Position numbers and translations under genes: made by a program. From Lumbricus rubellus (lineage: Eukaryota; Annelida; Clitellata; Crassiclitellata; Lumbricidae), in contig OX243824.1 of the NCBI GenBank assembly GCA_945859605.1, positions 3,792,617 to 3,856,616 of the forward strand: a stretch of DNA of 64,000 nucleotides, read 5' to 3'. This document shows, piece after piece, positions 34,691-47,500 of the stretch; position 1 is the first letter of the stretch; each line of letters begins with the position of its first letter. The notes beneath the pieces were generated by a model that was not told the DNA's origin, made no database searches, and saw nothing but the letters and a program-made list of their open reading frames with translations.

Positions 34691-37276
34691 TTACATAATT
34701 TTTCCATTAGTTATGGTCATAAGTATATTATAAGCTTCAAGATAAAAATCTTGATTAGAGAATATATTTTTAACAGTACATTCCACTTTTTTCTCTACAC
34801 ATTTTTTAAGCAGTAGGATTGAAATGTCATTCTTTTTACAAGCAAACAGCACATGTTCGATTGTTTCAGGCACTTCGCATTTAGAACAAAGGTCTGTTTG
34901 GCTTTTACCTATCACTTTCAACCAGGAGTTAGTAAGGACATGCCCCATTCTAAGTCTGGTAATTTGAACTTCTCTTTTTCTTATGGAGTCCATAAATTTT
35001 ATATCAGTTGATACCAAAGGTTGGATCGATTTATAAAAACGCCCTTTTCGTTCATTGTCGTATTCAATTTGCCATAAATTAATAACATATTTTTTAATTA
35101 ACGAATAGATTTCCTTTAATTCCAAATAATTTGTTGAATTGACCTCCTCTAATTCTTGCCCTTTCTTTGCTAGGGTGTCTGCCATTTCATTTCCAGATAA
35201 TCCAATATGACTAGGGATCCATGCTATGATTATACTGCTGCTTTTAAGTTTATTAACATTATTTATAAATTCCAGAAATAAATTAGGCCGTGAACAAGAC
35301 TTGTTTTCTTTTATAGATGTGGCCACACTTAACCCGTTGGAGGTGAGGTGGGGTGTGTCACACCCCAGAGGTATTCTACTTTAATTTTTTGTTGGAAAAC
35401 GTCAAACTAGTTTGGATTATTTTTTTCTACCTTTGTGAATATGAAATACGGACACTTTACCAAAATTTCAGGAATTTTGAATGAACAGTTTTTTTTAATT
35501 TAATGTATTTTTGAAGGAAATTGCGGTTTTTCGTATACAAACCGAACTTACACGGGCAAAGTACACAATGGATGGGTTCACCTTCTGGCCATCTAATAAG
35601 GATTGAAAACAGATATTTTTTTCATGATAATCGCCTGTTTAGTTGATAATTGATCATAGAAGAATAGTTTAACACAAATAAATGTTTTCCATTTGATATC
35701 GCGACTTGAAAATAAAAATATGTGTTGGGGTTTGTCAGACCCCACCTCACCTCTAACGTTACAATACGTCACCTCACCTCCAACGGGTTAATGAATCAGT
35801 ATATATAATATACTTATTTGCATTTGCAGTTTCATTCACATTTTCATTTTGGATAATCCATTTTGTCGCTTCAATAATGGCCGTTAATTCAGCAGTATAA
35901 ATTGAGGAGTTATCTGCTATCCTATAAACGTTGTGAGAATTCATGGAGGGTACATAGAAAGCTGCAGAAACGATATTTTCAATTTTAGAGCCATCTGTAT
36001 AGATTGATGTGCGATCAACATATTTATCAATTAATCTTAATGATAGTGATGACATAATGTTAGGAGAGTCCTTCTTTTTGTTTATATGTTTTTTCAAGGA
36101 CAGATCGACTTTAGTGGTTCTGTTAAACCATGGAGCGGTTGACTGAAAAGTTGGAGATTTAAATGATTCGGATATAATTGAAAAGAAATGTTCAGTTCTT
36201 TTAAAAATAGAATTTTGTTTCACAGAAGATGCACAATAGTAATTTGACCAGTGATGTCGCATAGTCTCTGCTGCTGGATGATCATTTGAACCTAATATTT
36301 TTGATCCAAACTTGATTGAGTTACTCAATCGACGTAGGTGGAGGGGCACCTCTCCACACTCATTCTGGAGGGCCATTACAGGGGTGCCTTTAGCTGTTCC
36401 ACAAGCCAACCGCAAAGCCTCAGATTGTACATTTTGCAGCCTTTTCAATTGTGTAGCAGTAGCTGTAGCATATGCCACGACTCCATAGTCAAGGACTGAC
36501 CTCACAAGTGCTCTATAGATGGAGAGTAGTGCCCGCTTTGAGGCTCCCCATTTATACCCTGACACAGCCCTCATTACATTTATTCTCTTTTTACATTTGA
36601 TTACAATGTAATCAATATGGGGCTTCCAGTTCAATTTAGAATCAAAAATGACTCCCAAGAACTTGGCAGTATTTTCAATTTTTATATCCTTATTATTAAG
36701 GGTAATGTGCAGCTTTTGTAATGTTTTTCTTTTGGTAAATAGTACACCCGTGGTTTTATTTACAGATATTTTGAAACCATTTTCATTGCACCAATCATCT
36801 ATTTTAATTATGGCATTTTGGATTTTATTTTGAAGCAATTTCAAATCTCGATTTGCATAAAAAATAGCACTATCATCTGCAAATAAAGACAGTCCTACAT
36901 TTTCCAATCCAGGATCCAGATCATTGATCATTATTAAAAACAATAATGGTGAGATGACGGAACCCTGCGGCGTTCCATTTTCTTGTGAGAATATATCAGA
37001 TAATTCTATTCCAACTTTGACTTGAAAAGTTCTGTTGGTTAAGAATTTAGAAATCCAATCAAAAGTATTTCCTGTTATTCCAATTTTTCGTAATTTTTCT
37101 AACAAAGTTGGAACGTGCAGCATATCATATGCTTTTTCAAAATCTATAAACACAGCCAAAACATTTTGTTTATTTTTAAGTTTTTTATGGATATAATCTT
37201 GAAGCCTTAGAACTTGATCTATTGTGCTTTTATGCTTTCTAAGACCAGTTTGATACGGAGTGAGAAACGTGGCCAA
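34691..37276 (-). pseudogene. I-like LINE ORF2 (RT, RNase H, zinc finger) split by a TTAA element
   Basis: Order on the minus strand: RT (YQTGLRKHKSTIDQ; FIDFEKAYD motif A; NGTPQGSVISPLLF; LSLFADDSAIFY motif C; KFLGVIFDSKLNW), connection domain, RNase H (SIYTDGSK; YTAELTAI; YIIYTDSL; then IIAWIPSHIGLSGNEMAD), and a C-terminal LCSKC..PETIEHVLFAC finger. RNase H plus this finger places it in the I group of non-LTR elements. The frame is open from 37276 to 35792, interrupted only by the family-G insert, and resumes SVATSIKENK to the stop at 34691. The 5' end is truncated at about 37277 (no endonuclease). The host copy is otherwise uncorrupted, so it is relatively young. Confidence 0.9.
35329..35791 (+). 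mobile_element. TTAA-flanked element, family G, inside the LINE RNase H
   Basis: TTAA at 35329-35332 and 35788-35791. Left end CCCGTTGGAGGTGAGGTGG running into GGGGTGTGTCACACCCC; the right end (inward) has CCCGTTGGAGGTGAGGTG, a spacer, a second AGAGGTGAGGT and GGGGTCTGACAAACCCC, 27 bp farther in. Removing it with one TTAA restores the LINE frame. 463 bp, no coding capacity. Confidence 0.9.
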
Positions 37277-37284
37277 AAATTACA

Positions 37285-37430
37285 ATTATAAAATGGCTGT
37301 ATAAACTTTTTAAGGTGTCTAATTGAATCCTCGATTTCAACTTTATTAAACAAGAACTTTTGTCAACCGAAAGAGTGAACTCCGCCACTGGTTGCACTCT
37401 GCCAATGCCAGTCCCAAGACTGGATAAAGG
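37285..37430 (+). repeat. Stray piece of the 25-28 kb tandem unit
   Basis: AAGGTGTCTAATTGAATCCTC and GGTTGCACTCTGCCA ... GGATAAAGGAGGA match the end of units 1 and 2 (26040-26165, 27230-27355). It shows that the unit is assembled from dispersed pieces. Confidence 0.75.
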
Positions 37431-38804
37431 AGGAGGGCGTCGCTAATGGTCTTTGTTATCACACAGTGACGTAAAACAGCAAATACACATACAACCGAGA
37501 GAGCAGCGACGGCTGGCTGTTTCAGTTTAACGAGACTCTTTATATCAAAGGTCATTGGAGTCACACCTCCATTCTCCAGGTTTGGGACTGGCACTGTCAG
37601 ACTGCTGAATCGATTACAATCTTCAGTTCGATATCATCAAAGCGACTCCTTCAGCTACATTATGGTGACAGTACTAACTCCTGAAAACTATAACCGTGTT
37701 GAAAACGCGAGAAATTATAAAAAGTAAGAGACCTAATTTAAAGGTGTCGAACCGAATCCCTGAATAGAAAATGTAAAGAAGGCACACTCGATGTTTGTTC
37801 GTATAATACGCACTGAAATCCCGAGACACGCCATTCTTTGTGGAATACGAGTTTATATAAATATTGTCTCCGAAACAATTTATGGAGGACGTCCAATCAG
37901 ATTGCTTTTTGGTTAGATACTGTTTAACGACACCGTGGCACAACAAAAATCATTAGCGTCGCCCTCCTCTCCTCTCCATAGGTTTTGACTGGCACTTACA
38001 ATGCACGTGCAGTGACGTAGTAAAACTTGATTCAAATTTGTTCACTGAAAGTGGTGCATGCTGCGAATATACCAAGAGACATTCGTATAAAAAATCGAAC
38101 ATTTTTATCTTCTCTGTCTCGGCATAATGTTCTGTTTGGCCGTGCTTGAGTCGGGAGCGTCTCTGAGTAGTTTCATTGAAGAGGCGCTATATAAAAACTT
38201 GAATGAATGAATATGAGAACAGAATGTCAACGTTCATTCGTCACCCTCGCCGTCTCAACTTCTCACCGACAGTAAACATATCCGAACATTAAACCTCTAT
38301 CCGATCGTTAAACTGAGAGTCACATTTCCCGGCTGATTTTGTTATTGACAGTGCGCTGTAAAAACTGTTTCATTCCTTTTAGTCACTGCAATTTAACTTT
38401 TAGGCGCTGAATACAATGTAAATTTGGACCCATAGAATATATTTTGAAAAATTATACTTCAAACAAAGTGAAAGCAATTACCAATTCTTCCGTAAAACAT
38501 TGAATGGTGCCATTAAACACTTGTCAGGACCATCACGACCTCATCCCCCCCCCCGTTGGGTCACTCAAACGATACGCGACATATGGCCCTTGATCTCCCA
38601 ACTCGGAGCGGATGGTATTGTCGAAAGAAGTCTTTTTGTGAGAATGTTGCATTTCTGTTGCATTTCTTTGAATAAATGTCCATTATTTATTTCCCCTATG
38701 TGCCACTTTGCGTTTGCTGGTAGTCCAACAAAGAATTGTCTTACGTAACTTACTTTCGCCTCTGAGCTGCTGTCTTGATAGGGGCGCTACATAAATAAAG
38801 AGAG
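37431..38804. other. Unassigned stretch with LINE/SINE tails
   Basis: Tails with GGGAGCGTCTCTGAGTAG ... GGCGCTATATAAA at 38150-38200 and GGGGCGCTACATAAAT near 38780. No gene recognised. Confidence 0.4.
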
Positions 38805-39223
38805 TGAATGATTGAATGAACTAACATTATACGTCGACGAAAGCAGAAACCACATTATGTGTCGCATACAGTTACCAGTTTTCGTGCTCTCCTTAAACAC
38901 CACAATATTTAATGTTTGCAAGTTACAATTACTTCTGGCCAATCATTTTCTCAGATCCGACAGACTCTTGATTCTTGACAAAAGCAAAGATACTATTTAG
39001 TCATAAAATACTCCTTTTAAACTATAATTATAATAGAAAGTCACTGGCAATGCATGTCCAAAGTCTGAATAAAAAGGCATTAGTTTGTTAATCAACCAAC
39101 CAATCATTATCATCATTGAACTGCTTGTGAGTTGGGGGCGCTATGTAAATCCAGAAATTGATTGATTGAATGAACTAAGATACGTGGACGAAAATAGAAA
39201 CCATGTAAATATGTCGCATACAG

Positions 39224-39256
<33 letters not shown>

Positions 39257-40555
39257 ACTATGTATGTATATTATTAGGCTATGTGTGTGCGTGTGCATAT
39301 AATATTGCTATATATACAAGATTTCATGCTCTCTTTAAACACCACAATATTTAATATTTGAAAGTTATAATTACCTCTGGCCAATCATTTTGGCAGTTCG
39401 GTGGGCTTCTGCGCGCTTGATAAAAGCAAAGATACTATTTTGTCATAAAAATACTAATTTTTAACCCTCGGGCTACCAGGGGGGGGGGGGTGGAATCCAC
39501 CCCCCCCCCTAGGTTCTTTCCAAATCAAACTTTTTTCGTTACGAATAAAATTTTGACGTTTTAGGTAGCTGTAGAGGATTCATTTGCACACATTTTGAGC
39601 TAAAATGTGTGATGATATACCATACCATTCAAAAGTTATACCCGATATACCCGAGGCACCAGAGGGGGGGGATACCACCCCCCTTAGATTATCGGCTGTA
39701 TCTTATCCGTCCTTTGACATGAAGAGACACCAATTACACCATTCTGTAGAGGGAATGTGGGGCTACATTTCCATGCTCAGTGAGTTCTCTTTGGACAACC
39801 GGAAGTGCTCAAAATAATTTAAAATATAAATAAAGGTGTTTTATTTTCATAAAATTTTCAAGTTTTTCCTATTAAATATTATTGATAATTTATTTTTTAA
39901 GAGAAATAAATTATGTCATTCTATAGAGGGCATTTAGGGCTATTTAGTGATACCAATTAGTTTGACATTTGATGACCGGAAGTGCTCAAAATAAATTTAA
40001 ATGTGTGAAAATGTTGGGTTTTTTTACAACGCAAACCGATAAGTCTGCGTAAACGTTTTTCAGCATGTTTTACATATTTTTTCTCTTTTTATTGTAACTA
40101 AAACTAACTTATTACTAGTTTTTATAGTTGAATATTGGACTTTCTTATATGTAAACTATTTTTAATTAAATAAATTATGTTAAAAACACACAGAATCTAA
40201 TATTTTGCTTAAGCGAAAGTATACATTTTGTGGAATCGACGGGCGCCTACGGTAACAAATTCATAACTTCGGGGTGCTTTCATATATTTTAAACCTAAAT
40301 ATACAATTTTGTGCGGAAATGAATGCTGAATCCATAGGTGTATTACAAGTTATGATATCTCAAACCAAACCCAAAATCCAGGGGGGGGTGGTAACCACCC
40401 CCTCTTTGGTAGTCAGTGTTACTAAAAAAGCTTTGTAGCCTGAGGGTTAAACTATAATTATAATAGAAAGCCGACTGACAATGCCTGTCCAAAATCTGAA
40501 TTAAAAAATGCATTATTTTGTTAATCAATCAATCAATCATTAACATCATTGAACC
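38805..40555. repeat. Tandem duplication, one copy holding a TTAA element
   Basis: Copy 1 at about 38805-39165, copy 2 at about 39166-40555. They share GAATGAACTAA, ATGTGTCGCATACAG / ATATGTCGCATACAG, AACACCACAATATTTAAT, CTGGCCAATCATTTT, AAAGCAAAGATACTATTT and ACTATAATTATAATAGAAAG. Copy 2 contains a TA microsatellite (39225-39252) and the family-A element; copy 1 has an uninterrupted TTAA at the matching place (39017-39020). Confidence 0.85.
39461..40450 (+). mobile_element. TTAA-flanked family-A element, copy 2
   Basis: TTAA at 39461-39464 and 40447-40450, full-length, same orientation as copy 1 at 636 and nearly identical through the body (GTGATGATATACCATACC, GACATGAAGAGACACCAAT, CCGGAAGTGCTCAAAATAA). 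Empty site present in the neighbouring duplicate. Confidence 0.9.
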
Positions 40556-40601
40556 GCCTCTGAGTTAGTCTCCTGAATTTTACGATGTTGGCTACGATTT
40601 T

Positions 40602-41448
40602 TTTAACCCTTATAGGGTAACCGGGGGGTAAAAAAAAACCCCCAGCCTACTTTTTTTCGTATACTTTTTTTGAATAACAGAAAATAGACTCGTGCTTTTG
40701 TGACTTTTCCTAAATATGTTTTTTCTTCACAATGTCGTTTTCAGCTGTGCCAAATTGCGCTGCCACCTAGCGGCAGACTAGTGTGAAAAGTAAGATTTCA
40801 TATTCCAGTACTGGATAAATCATTTCTACACTATGTAGATGTAGGCATAGTAGTTGGTAGAACTGAATTGTTGGAGATATGTGGTTCTTGTATTTTTGCA
40901 TATGAATTAGCCATTCTTTGCTGTATGATTTCTATTTCAGGTTGCATTATATTAGTGTAGATTACTTACTTTTGCATAAAGCTATCGAAAGAAATACATG
41001 ATTACAACGCTACAAAAGGCGCCGTGGACTCATTCGATCAGGAAACAAAGGGATATACTTGAAGTTACAGGACCAGAAGATGGCCTCTTCTAGTTCTTGG
41101 TTGATGCAGCAGCGCTCAACGCATATAATTATCATAATTATAGAAGTTGCAGAATCCAACACGGCGAGATCACGCACATTCAGTAGGCCTACGTTTGGAC
41201 AAGCGCCGTATGTTTCTGCTGGAAGTTGGTCATGAGCTAATCAGACCTCTTATAATCACGAGTCATCATTTTAATTCAAGATTTGTTACTCATTACGTTC
41301 AACAATGTCCTTGTCTATCATATAAATTAAACAGGACCGAAATTGGTTAAACATTTCCCTAGATTTGACGAAAATAAACTGGGGGTATTTTTTTACCCCC
41401 CGGTTACCAACAACTGTAACCGAAAAGGAGTTACCCTATAAGGGTTAA
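40602..41448 (+). mobile_element. TTAA-flanked element, family F, copy 1
   Basis: TTAA at 40602-40605 and 41445-41448. Ends CCCTTATAGGGTAAC on both sides. Left continues CGGGGGGTAAAAAAAAAC (stem); at the right end the GGTAACCGGGGGGT stem starts 27 bp farther in. The right TTAA is shared with the adjoining family-A element. A second, 3'-truncated copy is at 44709. Confidence 0.85.
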
Positions 41449-42431
41449 CCCTCAGGCTACCACGCTATTTTTGTAACACTGACTACCAAGGGGGGGGGTG
41501 GTTACCACCCCCCTGGATTTTGGGTTTGGTTTGAGATATCATAACTTGTAATACACCTATGGATTCAGCATTTATTTCTGCACAAAATGGTATATTTAGG
41601 TTTAAAATATATGAAAGCACCCCGAAGTTATGAATTTTTTACCGTAGGCACCCGTCGATTCCACAAAATGTATACTTTCGCATAAGCAAAATATTAGATT
41701 CTGTGTGTTTTAACATAATTTATTTAATTAAAAATAGTTTACATATAATAAAGTCCAATATTCAACTATAAAAACTAGTAATAAGTTAGTTTTAGTTACA
41801 ATAAAAAGAGAAAAAACATGTAAAACTCGCTGAAAAACGTTTACGCAGACTTATCGGTTTGCGTTGTAAAAAAACCCAACATTTTCACACATTTAAATTT
41901 ATTTTGAGCACTTCCGGTCATCAATTGTCAAATTAATTGGTATAAAAAAACAGCACTAAATGCACTCTATAGAATGACATAATTTATTTCTCTTAAAAAA
42001 TAAATTATGAATAATTTTTAATAGGAAAAACCTGAAAATTTTATGAAAATAAAACACCTTTATTTATATTTTAAATTATTTTGAGCACTTCCGGTTGTCA
42101 ACAGACAACTCCGTGACCACCAATATGTAGCCCCACATTCCCTCTACAGAATGGTGTAATTTGTGTCTCTTCATGTCAAAGGACGGATAAGATACAGCCG
42201 ATAATCTAAGGGGGGGTGGTATCCACCCCCCCCTGGTGCCTCGGGTATATCGGGTATAACTTTTGAATGGTATGGTATATCATCACACATTTTAGCTCAG
42301 AATGTGTGCAAATGAATCCTCTACAGCTACCTAAAACGTCAAAATTTTATTCCTAACGAAAAAAAAATTGATTTGAGAAAAACCTAGAGGGGGGGTGGAT
42401 ACCACCCCCCCCCTGGTAGCCCGAGGGTTAA
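41445..42431 (-). mobile_element. TTAA-flanked family-A element, copy 3
   Basis: TTAA at 41445-41448 (shared with family F) and 42428-42431; reverse orientation to copies 1 and 2, otherwise full-length. Either this or the family-F element inserted into the terminal TTAA of the other. Confidence 0.9.
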
Positions 42432-43429
42432 AGGAATTAATGAATGACAACTATTTTTCGAGATAACTTATAAAAAAATGTAAGCAGAATTTTTTTATCG
42501 TCTATGTAATATACAATTTCGTTAGATGATAACTCACACTGTGAATTATTTTATTACCATGAAATTCTTATTGTAAAAAAGAAAGTCGACCAACAATGAG
42601 GAAAATACTGTTCATTATTTAAAGATATAGGCCTAGGCCTAATATGCGTCAATTCAAATATCTTATAAACTACATCTATCTCAATCAGCCGCGAGATGTC
42701 GTTAGCGACGACACTGCACGACTGGTGCCAGTCTCCACCTGGATAATGGAGGAGGGTGACGTTGATGCTGATCGTCATTTTGACTGACATCAAGCTATTG
42801 TAAAAGGCACGCGCGATAGGAAGATGCCGTTAAACGGTGATTTGGCCAACTATTGATGATGTCAGAATTTGCCTAAAATAAAACACCTTTAAATCGGAGA
42901 ATAAACTTTTATATAATATGAAAATATCTCACCGACCATAGATGAGAGACTTAGTGGTATTAGTCATTACGGCAGGATGCTTTCTGCCACTCTGTTACAT
43001 GTAGGCTATAATAATCCATTCTATTGAGTCTCGCTGATGATGTGCACTTGATATTGTTTAGAATGTGTAGCTTTATTACATGATGTGTATTGTTATGTGG
43101 TAACGTAGCATGACTTTCCGATTAGTTGCCACATGGCTGCTGTTAATTGCTTTAACTATTATAGTTGACTATGATGATCGATATTCATAATTTTATCAGA
43201 TTGAATTATCGCGTCTCAGTCAATGGCACTTTGCAATTGTTAGGCTACGACTAAGCACTTCAAAATGACTAGAATTTTTTAGAAATATATATATAATGGC
43301 TTATTTGAACAAGATATTAACAATTCACAAGAACGGAGATCACAGAATACACAAATCTTAACTATACTAAATGAACAGACAGCCTGCAATGCATGGCGCT
43401 AGTAGCAGCCTACAAAGCATATCCGGCCA
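42432..43429. repeat. Diverged direct duplication, left half
   Basis: The segment 42850-42945 (TTGATGATGTCAGAATTTGCC, ACACCTTTAAATCGGA, AAATATCTC..CGACCATAG) is repeated at 43658-43755 in the same order. Non-coding; includes a GCCAGTCTCCACCTGG dispersed-repeat piece near 42728. Confidence 0.55.
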
Positions 43430-43496
43430 ACGGGGCTCAAACTCGCTACCTCTTGCACTCTACGCCAGCGTGTTATCCATTACTCTGTCGGGCCCA
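43430..43496 (-). repeat. tRNA-like SINE head
   Basis: Minus strand reads GGGCCCGACAGAGTAATGG, ATAACACGCTGGC and then GAGTTTGAGCCCCG, i.e. box A- and box B-like blocks at tRNA spacing. The acceptor-stem bases do not pair well, so it is probably a SINE rather than a working tRNA gene. Confidence 0.45.
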
Positions 43497-44510
43497 TCTG
43501 ACTAATCAATCTCTGCCTCTTTATTCTGATGATGGTCGTCGTTTAATTAGAAAAGAGACAGATCCAGGTGACACACCGCACCCAGTTACACGTCAAAGCA
43601 CATTAAAAATCAACAGTGCCAAAAACATAAATAGCCTATGTTTGGCCATATCATGTCAACTACTGATGATGTTGGAATTTGCCTAAATTAAGACACCGTT
43701 AAATCGGATAGTAAAATTTGATATAAAATGCAAATATCTCGCAAACCATAGTTAGACGTTTTCGAGGTTACAATCACTATAATTATTGGGGCTATCATAG
43801 CATAACATAACTGTATCTGAATTGCTTCTCTTCGCTGTGGCTGGGAGGGAGCACTACTGAGTAGCTTTTGCTATAATAGATCCATAGAATGAATGGTTTA
43901 TTATTTTAGACACCTTCAAGAGTGAAAACTTGTCGTTATAAAAGCGATGAATTCGGAAATAAAGTAATGATTGTGTCTTGACGCTCCACATAACTTAGCA
44001 TTTCATGCCATTGTAAAGCTACAATGTAAAATTAAAAAAATTAAAATTGATTATAATGTAAAATATAAAAGAAATAAAAATATTATATCATGGAAAACAC
44101 CGCTACCCTCTACCGTGGTAGCAAACAGCAAGCAAGTAAGTAGATAGGCAAGCAAATAAGTAAGCATCCATTTTCAAATAATTATCATTGAAATCTTAAC
44201 GTAGACTAAAAGTCCAAAATTGAAGTCCATTGTGTGACGTCATTATAATGATCGTTGAGGTTTAAAGCGCTATTTCAGGGATTCTCTCGCATTGATTATT
44301 ATGTAGTTCGCGGTAATTTCTTTCGAACGTTTGTGACTTGGGCGGTGGACATTGCAATCGGCCTCAAAAGTTTGTTATTGTCGTTCGATTCCTTCAAACA
44401 TTGCTAGGTGTTCCTTGCAAAATAATATTTACATGTTACAGTAGACTGAATAGAGGCCAGAGGAGTGGAGACGTATGTTCTTCTGCAGATCGTAGTGACT
44501 TCATAAAGCC
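43497..44510. other. Upstream region of the F-box gene
   Basis: Holds the right copy of the 42850 duplication (43658-43755) and a possible LINE/SINE tail near 43845-43880. No clear promoter element seen before the ATG at 44511. Confidence 0.35.
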
Positions 44511-47500
44511 ATGTCAGAGAAACGAGTATTGTATTTTGAATCCAGAATCTCTAATGACGAAGAAACGACTGAAGACGGTAATAACTTCAAACTTAGAATT
44601 CTTTAATAGTAAACTCTATGCTTTGTATAGGCATATCGTGTTTATGCAGAGCACCAAAAATTTCATTTGATGTATTGTACAACTCGTTATGCTACCAAAG
44701 CTCTTATATTAACCCTTATAGGGTAACCGGGGGGTAAAAAATAACCCCCAGCCTACTTTTTTGTATACTTTTTTTGAATAAAAGAAAATAGACTTGTGCT
44801 TTTGTGACTTTTCCTAAATATGTTTTTTCTTCACAATGTCGTTTTCAGCTGTGCCAAATTGCGCTGCCACCTAGCGGCAGACTAGTGTGAAAAGTAAGGT
44901 TTCATATTCCAGTACTGGATAAATCATTTCTACACTATGTAGATGTAAGCATAGTAGTTGATAGAACTGAATTGTTGGAGATTATGTGGTTCTTGTATTT
45001 TTGCATATGAATTAGCCATTCTTTGCTGTATGATTTCTATTTCAGGTTGCATTATATTAGTGTAGAGTACTTACTTTTGCACAAAGCTATCGAAAGATAT
45101 AGGTGATTACAACGCCACAAAAGGCGCCGTGGACTCATTCGACCAGGAAACAAAGGGATACACTTGCAGTTACAGGACCGGAAGATGGCCTCTTCTATTT
45201 CTTGGTTGATGCAGCAGCGCTCAACGCATATATCATAATTATAGAAGTTGCAGAATCCAACATGGCGAGATCACGCACATTCAGTAGGCCTACGTTTGGA
45301 CAAGCGCCGTGTGTTCCTGCTGGAAGTTGGTCATGAGCTAATCAGACCGCTTATAATCATGAGTCATCATTTTAATTCGAGTTTTGTTACTCATTACGTT
45401 CAACAATGTCCTTGTCTATCATATAAATTAAACAGGACCAAAATTGATTAAACATTTCCCTAGATTTGACGAAAATAAATTGGGGGTATTTTTTACCCCC
45501 CGGTTACCAACAACTGTAACCGAAAAAGGGTGACCTTTCTACTTCGTTTCTTTCTCTTTTCAAGACTGTCTTATTTGACCGGGGTTGGACTGGAAGCGCT
45601 CCTGAGTAGAAATCTTGAAGAAGCGCTATATCAAATTCTCAGTAAATAAATAAATAATACAGCTAGGCCTACTCTAGAGTCTTTCCTCTAATAGGCTATG
45701 CTTTGTACTTCATCGTTAACCTATTCAGCGCACAAAACTAGTCCTGCTCTAAGGCCTTTCCTTATTCAGATTTTTTTAAAACATGGTAACACTCGAATCC
45801 ACCAACTTCTTACTTAGCTACATTGTGTCATAATTATATTAAACACGATTAAACATTAAATTCCAATTAACGATAGTGAGCAACAAAATAATGCACTTTG
45901 GTAGGCCCTACAATAATATTGCATTAATCTCTTTTACAGCATTATCCCAACAATTGGATAATGTTAAACGTGGAAAATTTGACTCATTCAGTGACACAAC
46001 GGTAAGTCACATGACATCGAGACGCAGGCGGTAGGACTAAGTTTATTTTAAATTATTGTTCGATGTTCTTGAGTATGCCTGCATAATGCACAACGTTTTT
46101 GAATTGTCTAACGTAGCATACCGTAGTGTGATGATTAACCGACATTTTCGATGCTTTGTCTTTAGTCAAATTACCCTGATTACGTTGCCTGCATAATGCC
46201 TAAGTTTGTAGTTTTACGTACTTTAGTGTGTGATTGATTGACTGAGATTTTGAGCATGGCAACCATAATAATCAGCTTTGAGACAAACTGTTTAGCTGAC
46301 AGAGGTAGACTAAGATTTTAATTTGCCTAGCATGCCACTAGCACAAGTTCAGACTGTTACGAGCTTAGCGACGTTTGTTGTCAATCATTAAAGCAGTACT
46401 GTTATTTAATGCATGGCCCATATTAATTTTGACAATATTGAAAAATAAATTATCTATAGAATATTTATATTATAACCAAAATATCGTTGGGAGAAATGGG
46501 GCATGCTATCATGCAATCTAAATTCCAAAACGTCCAATTTCATACAGTTTTAGTTAATATTAATAATATTGTTGGCTTTCTAAGATTGACATTCAACAGT
46601 ATCCTGCATTTTGAAACCTCTTCTGCTAAAATCAATTATCAACGGTCATTAGCCTACTGTCACCATAATGAGTTTATCATGAACTGCTAACAGTTGTGAT
46701 TATAATTATCTTCCAATTTTTATCTTCAGCTCCAAGATATTCCGACCGAAATACTTCAGTATATTCTCGTTAAAGCCGTTGCAATGGAAGTGAAGAATAT
46801 GAAGCTGGCCAAAAGTGTGTGGAAAGAAAAAGCTGATCTGGTGATAAGCAGACTTGGATCTGTCTGTTCGAAATGGGAATCTGTTCTTACGACCAACTTT
46901 TTTCGAATGGAACTTCATCGAGCTCTAGACGGCATTGGTTAGTTCATGAAGAATTATACTTTATCTCGAACCAAGACATTTCCACCGGACGTTTCCCTTG
47001 GGATCATTTTTGCTGGTCTCCCGCGGGTTCTGATTGAGACGTGATTCACCATATTAATGAGTAGCGAGATTCGCACTGCAATAAAAAAAAAAGATTAGAA
47101 AGTATTCCAGGGCCTTTCAAATCTTCCCCAGTAATTATTTGTCACAACACGTCGATGATATTTGTATTATCTGCTTAGAAACCTGGTTATTAATTATTTC
47201 ACTATTTCTCAACTTCTATGCACAAACATGGAATGGAGCATCAGTGTACAAACGCATCCAATATCTCCGAAGCCAACTTGTTTCATGTTCTATAAATTAT
47301 TGTTCTTGAAATTTCAAACAGAAGATATGATACAGTCAAAATTAAAAGAGCATGCACGTATGTTTAATTAAAGAATATACGCAGATTGGTTTAGGAATTG
47401 TCATCTTAGTGTGAGCAGGCCTTATTAACGTGACAAAATAATGTTTTAGCTCAGGAGACAATACAAATGGAAATTGTGCAGGAATCACCAATTACAGTCG

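Noticed and set aside
44338..44670. 110-residue open frame at the F-box gene start
   Set aside because: It is in a different frame from exon 1 (44511), ignores the donor at 44578, and shows no domain.
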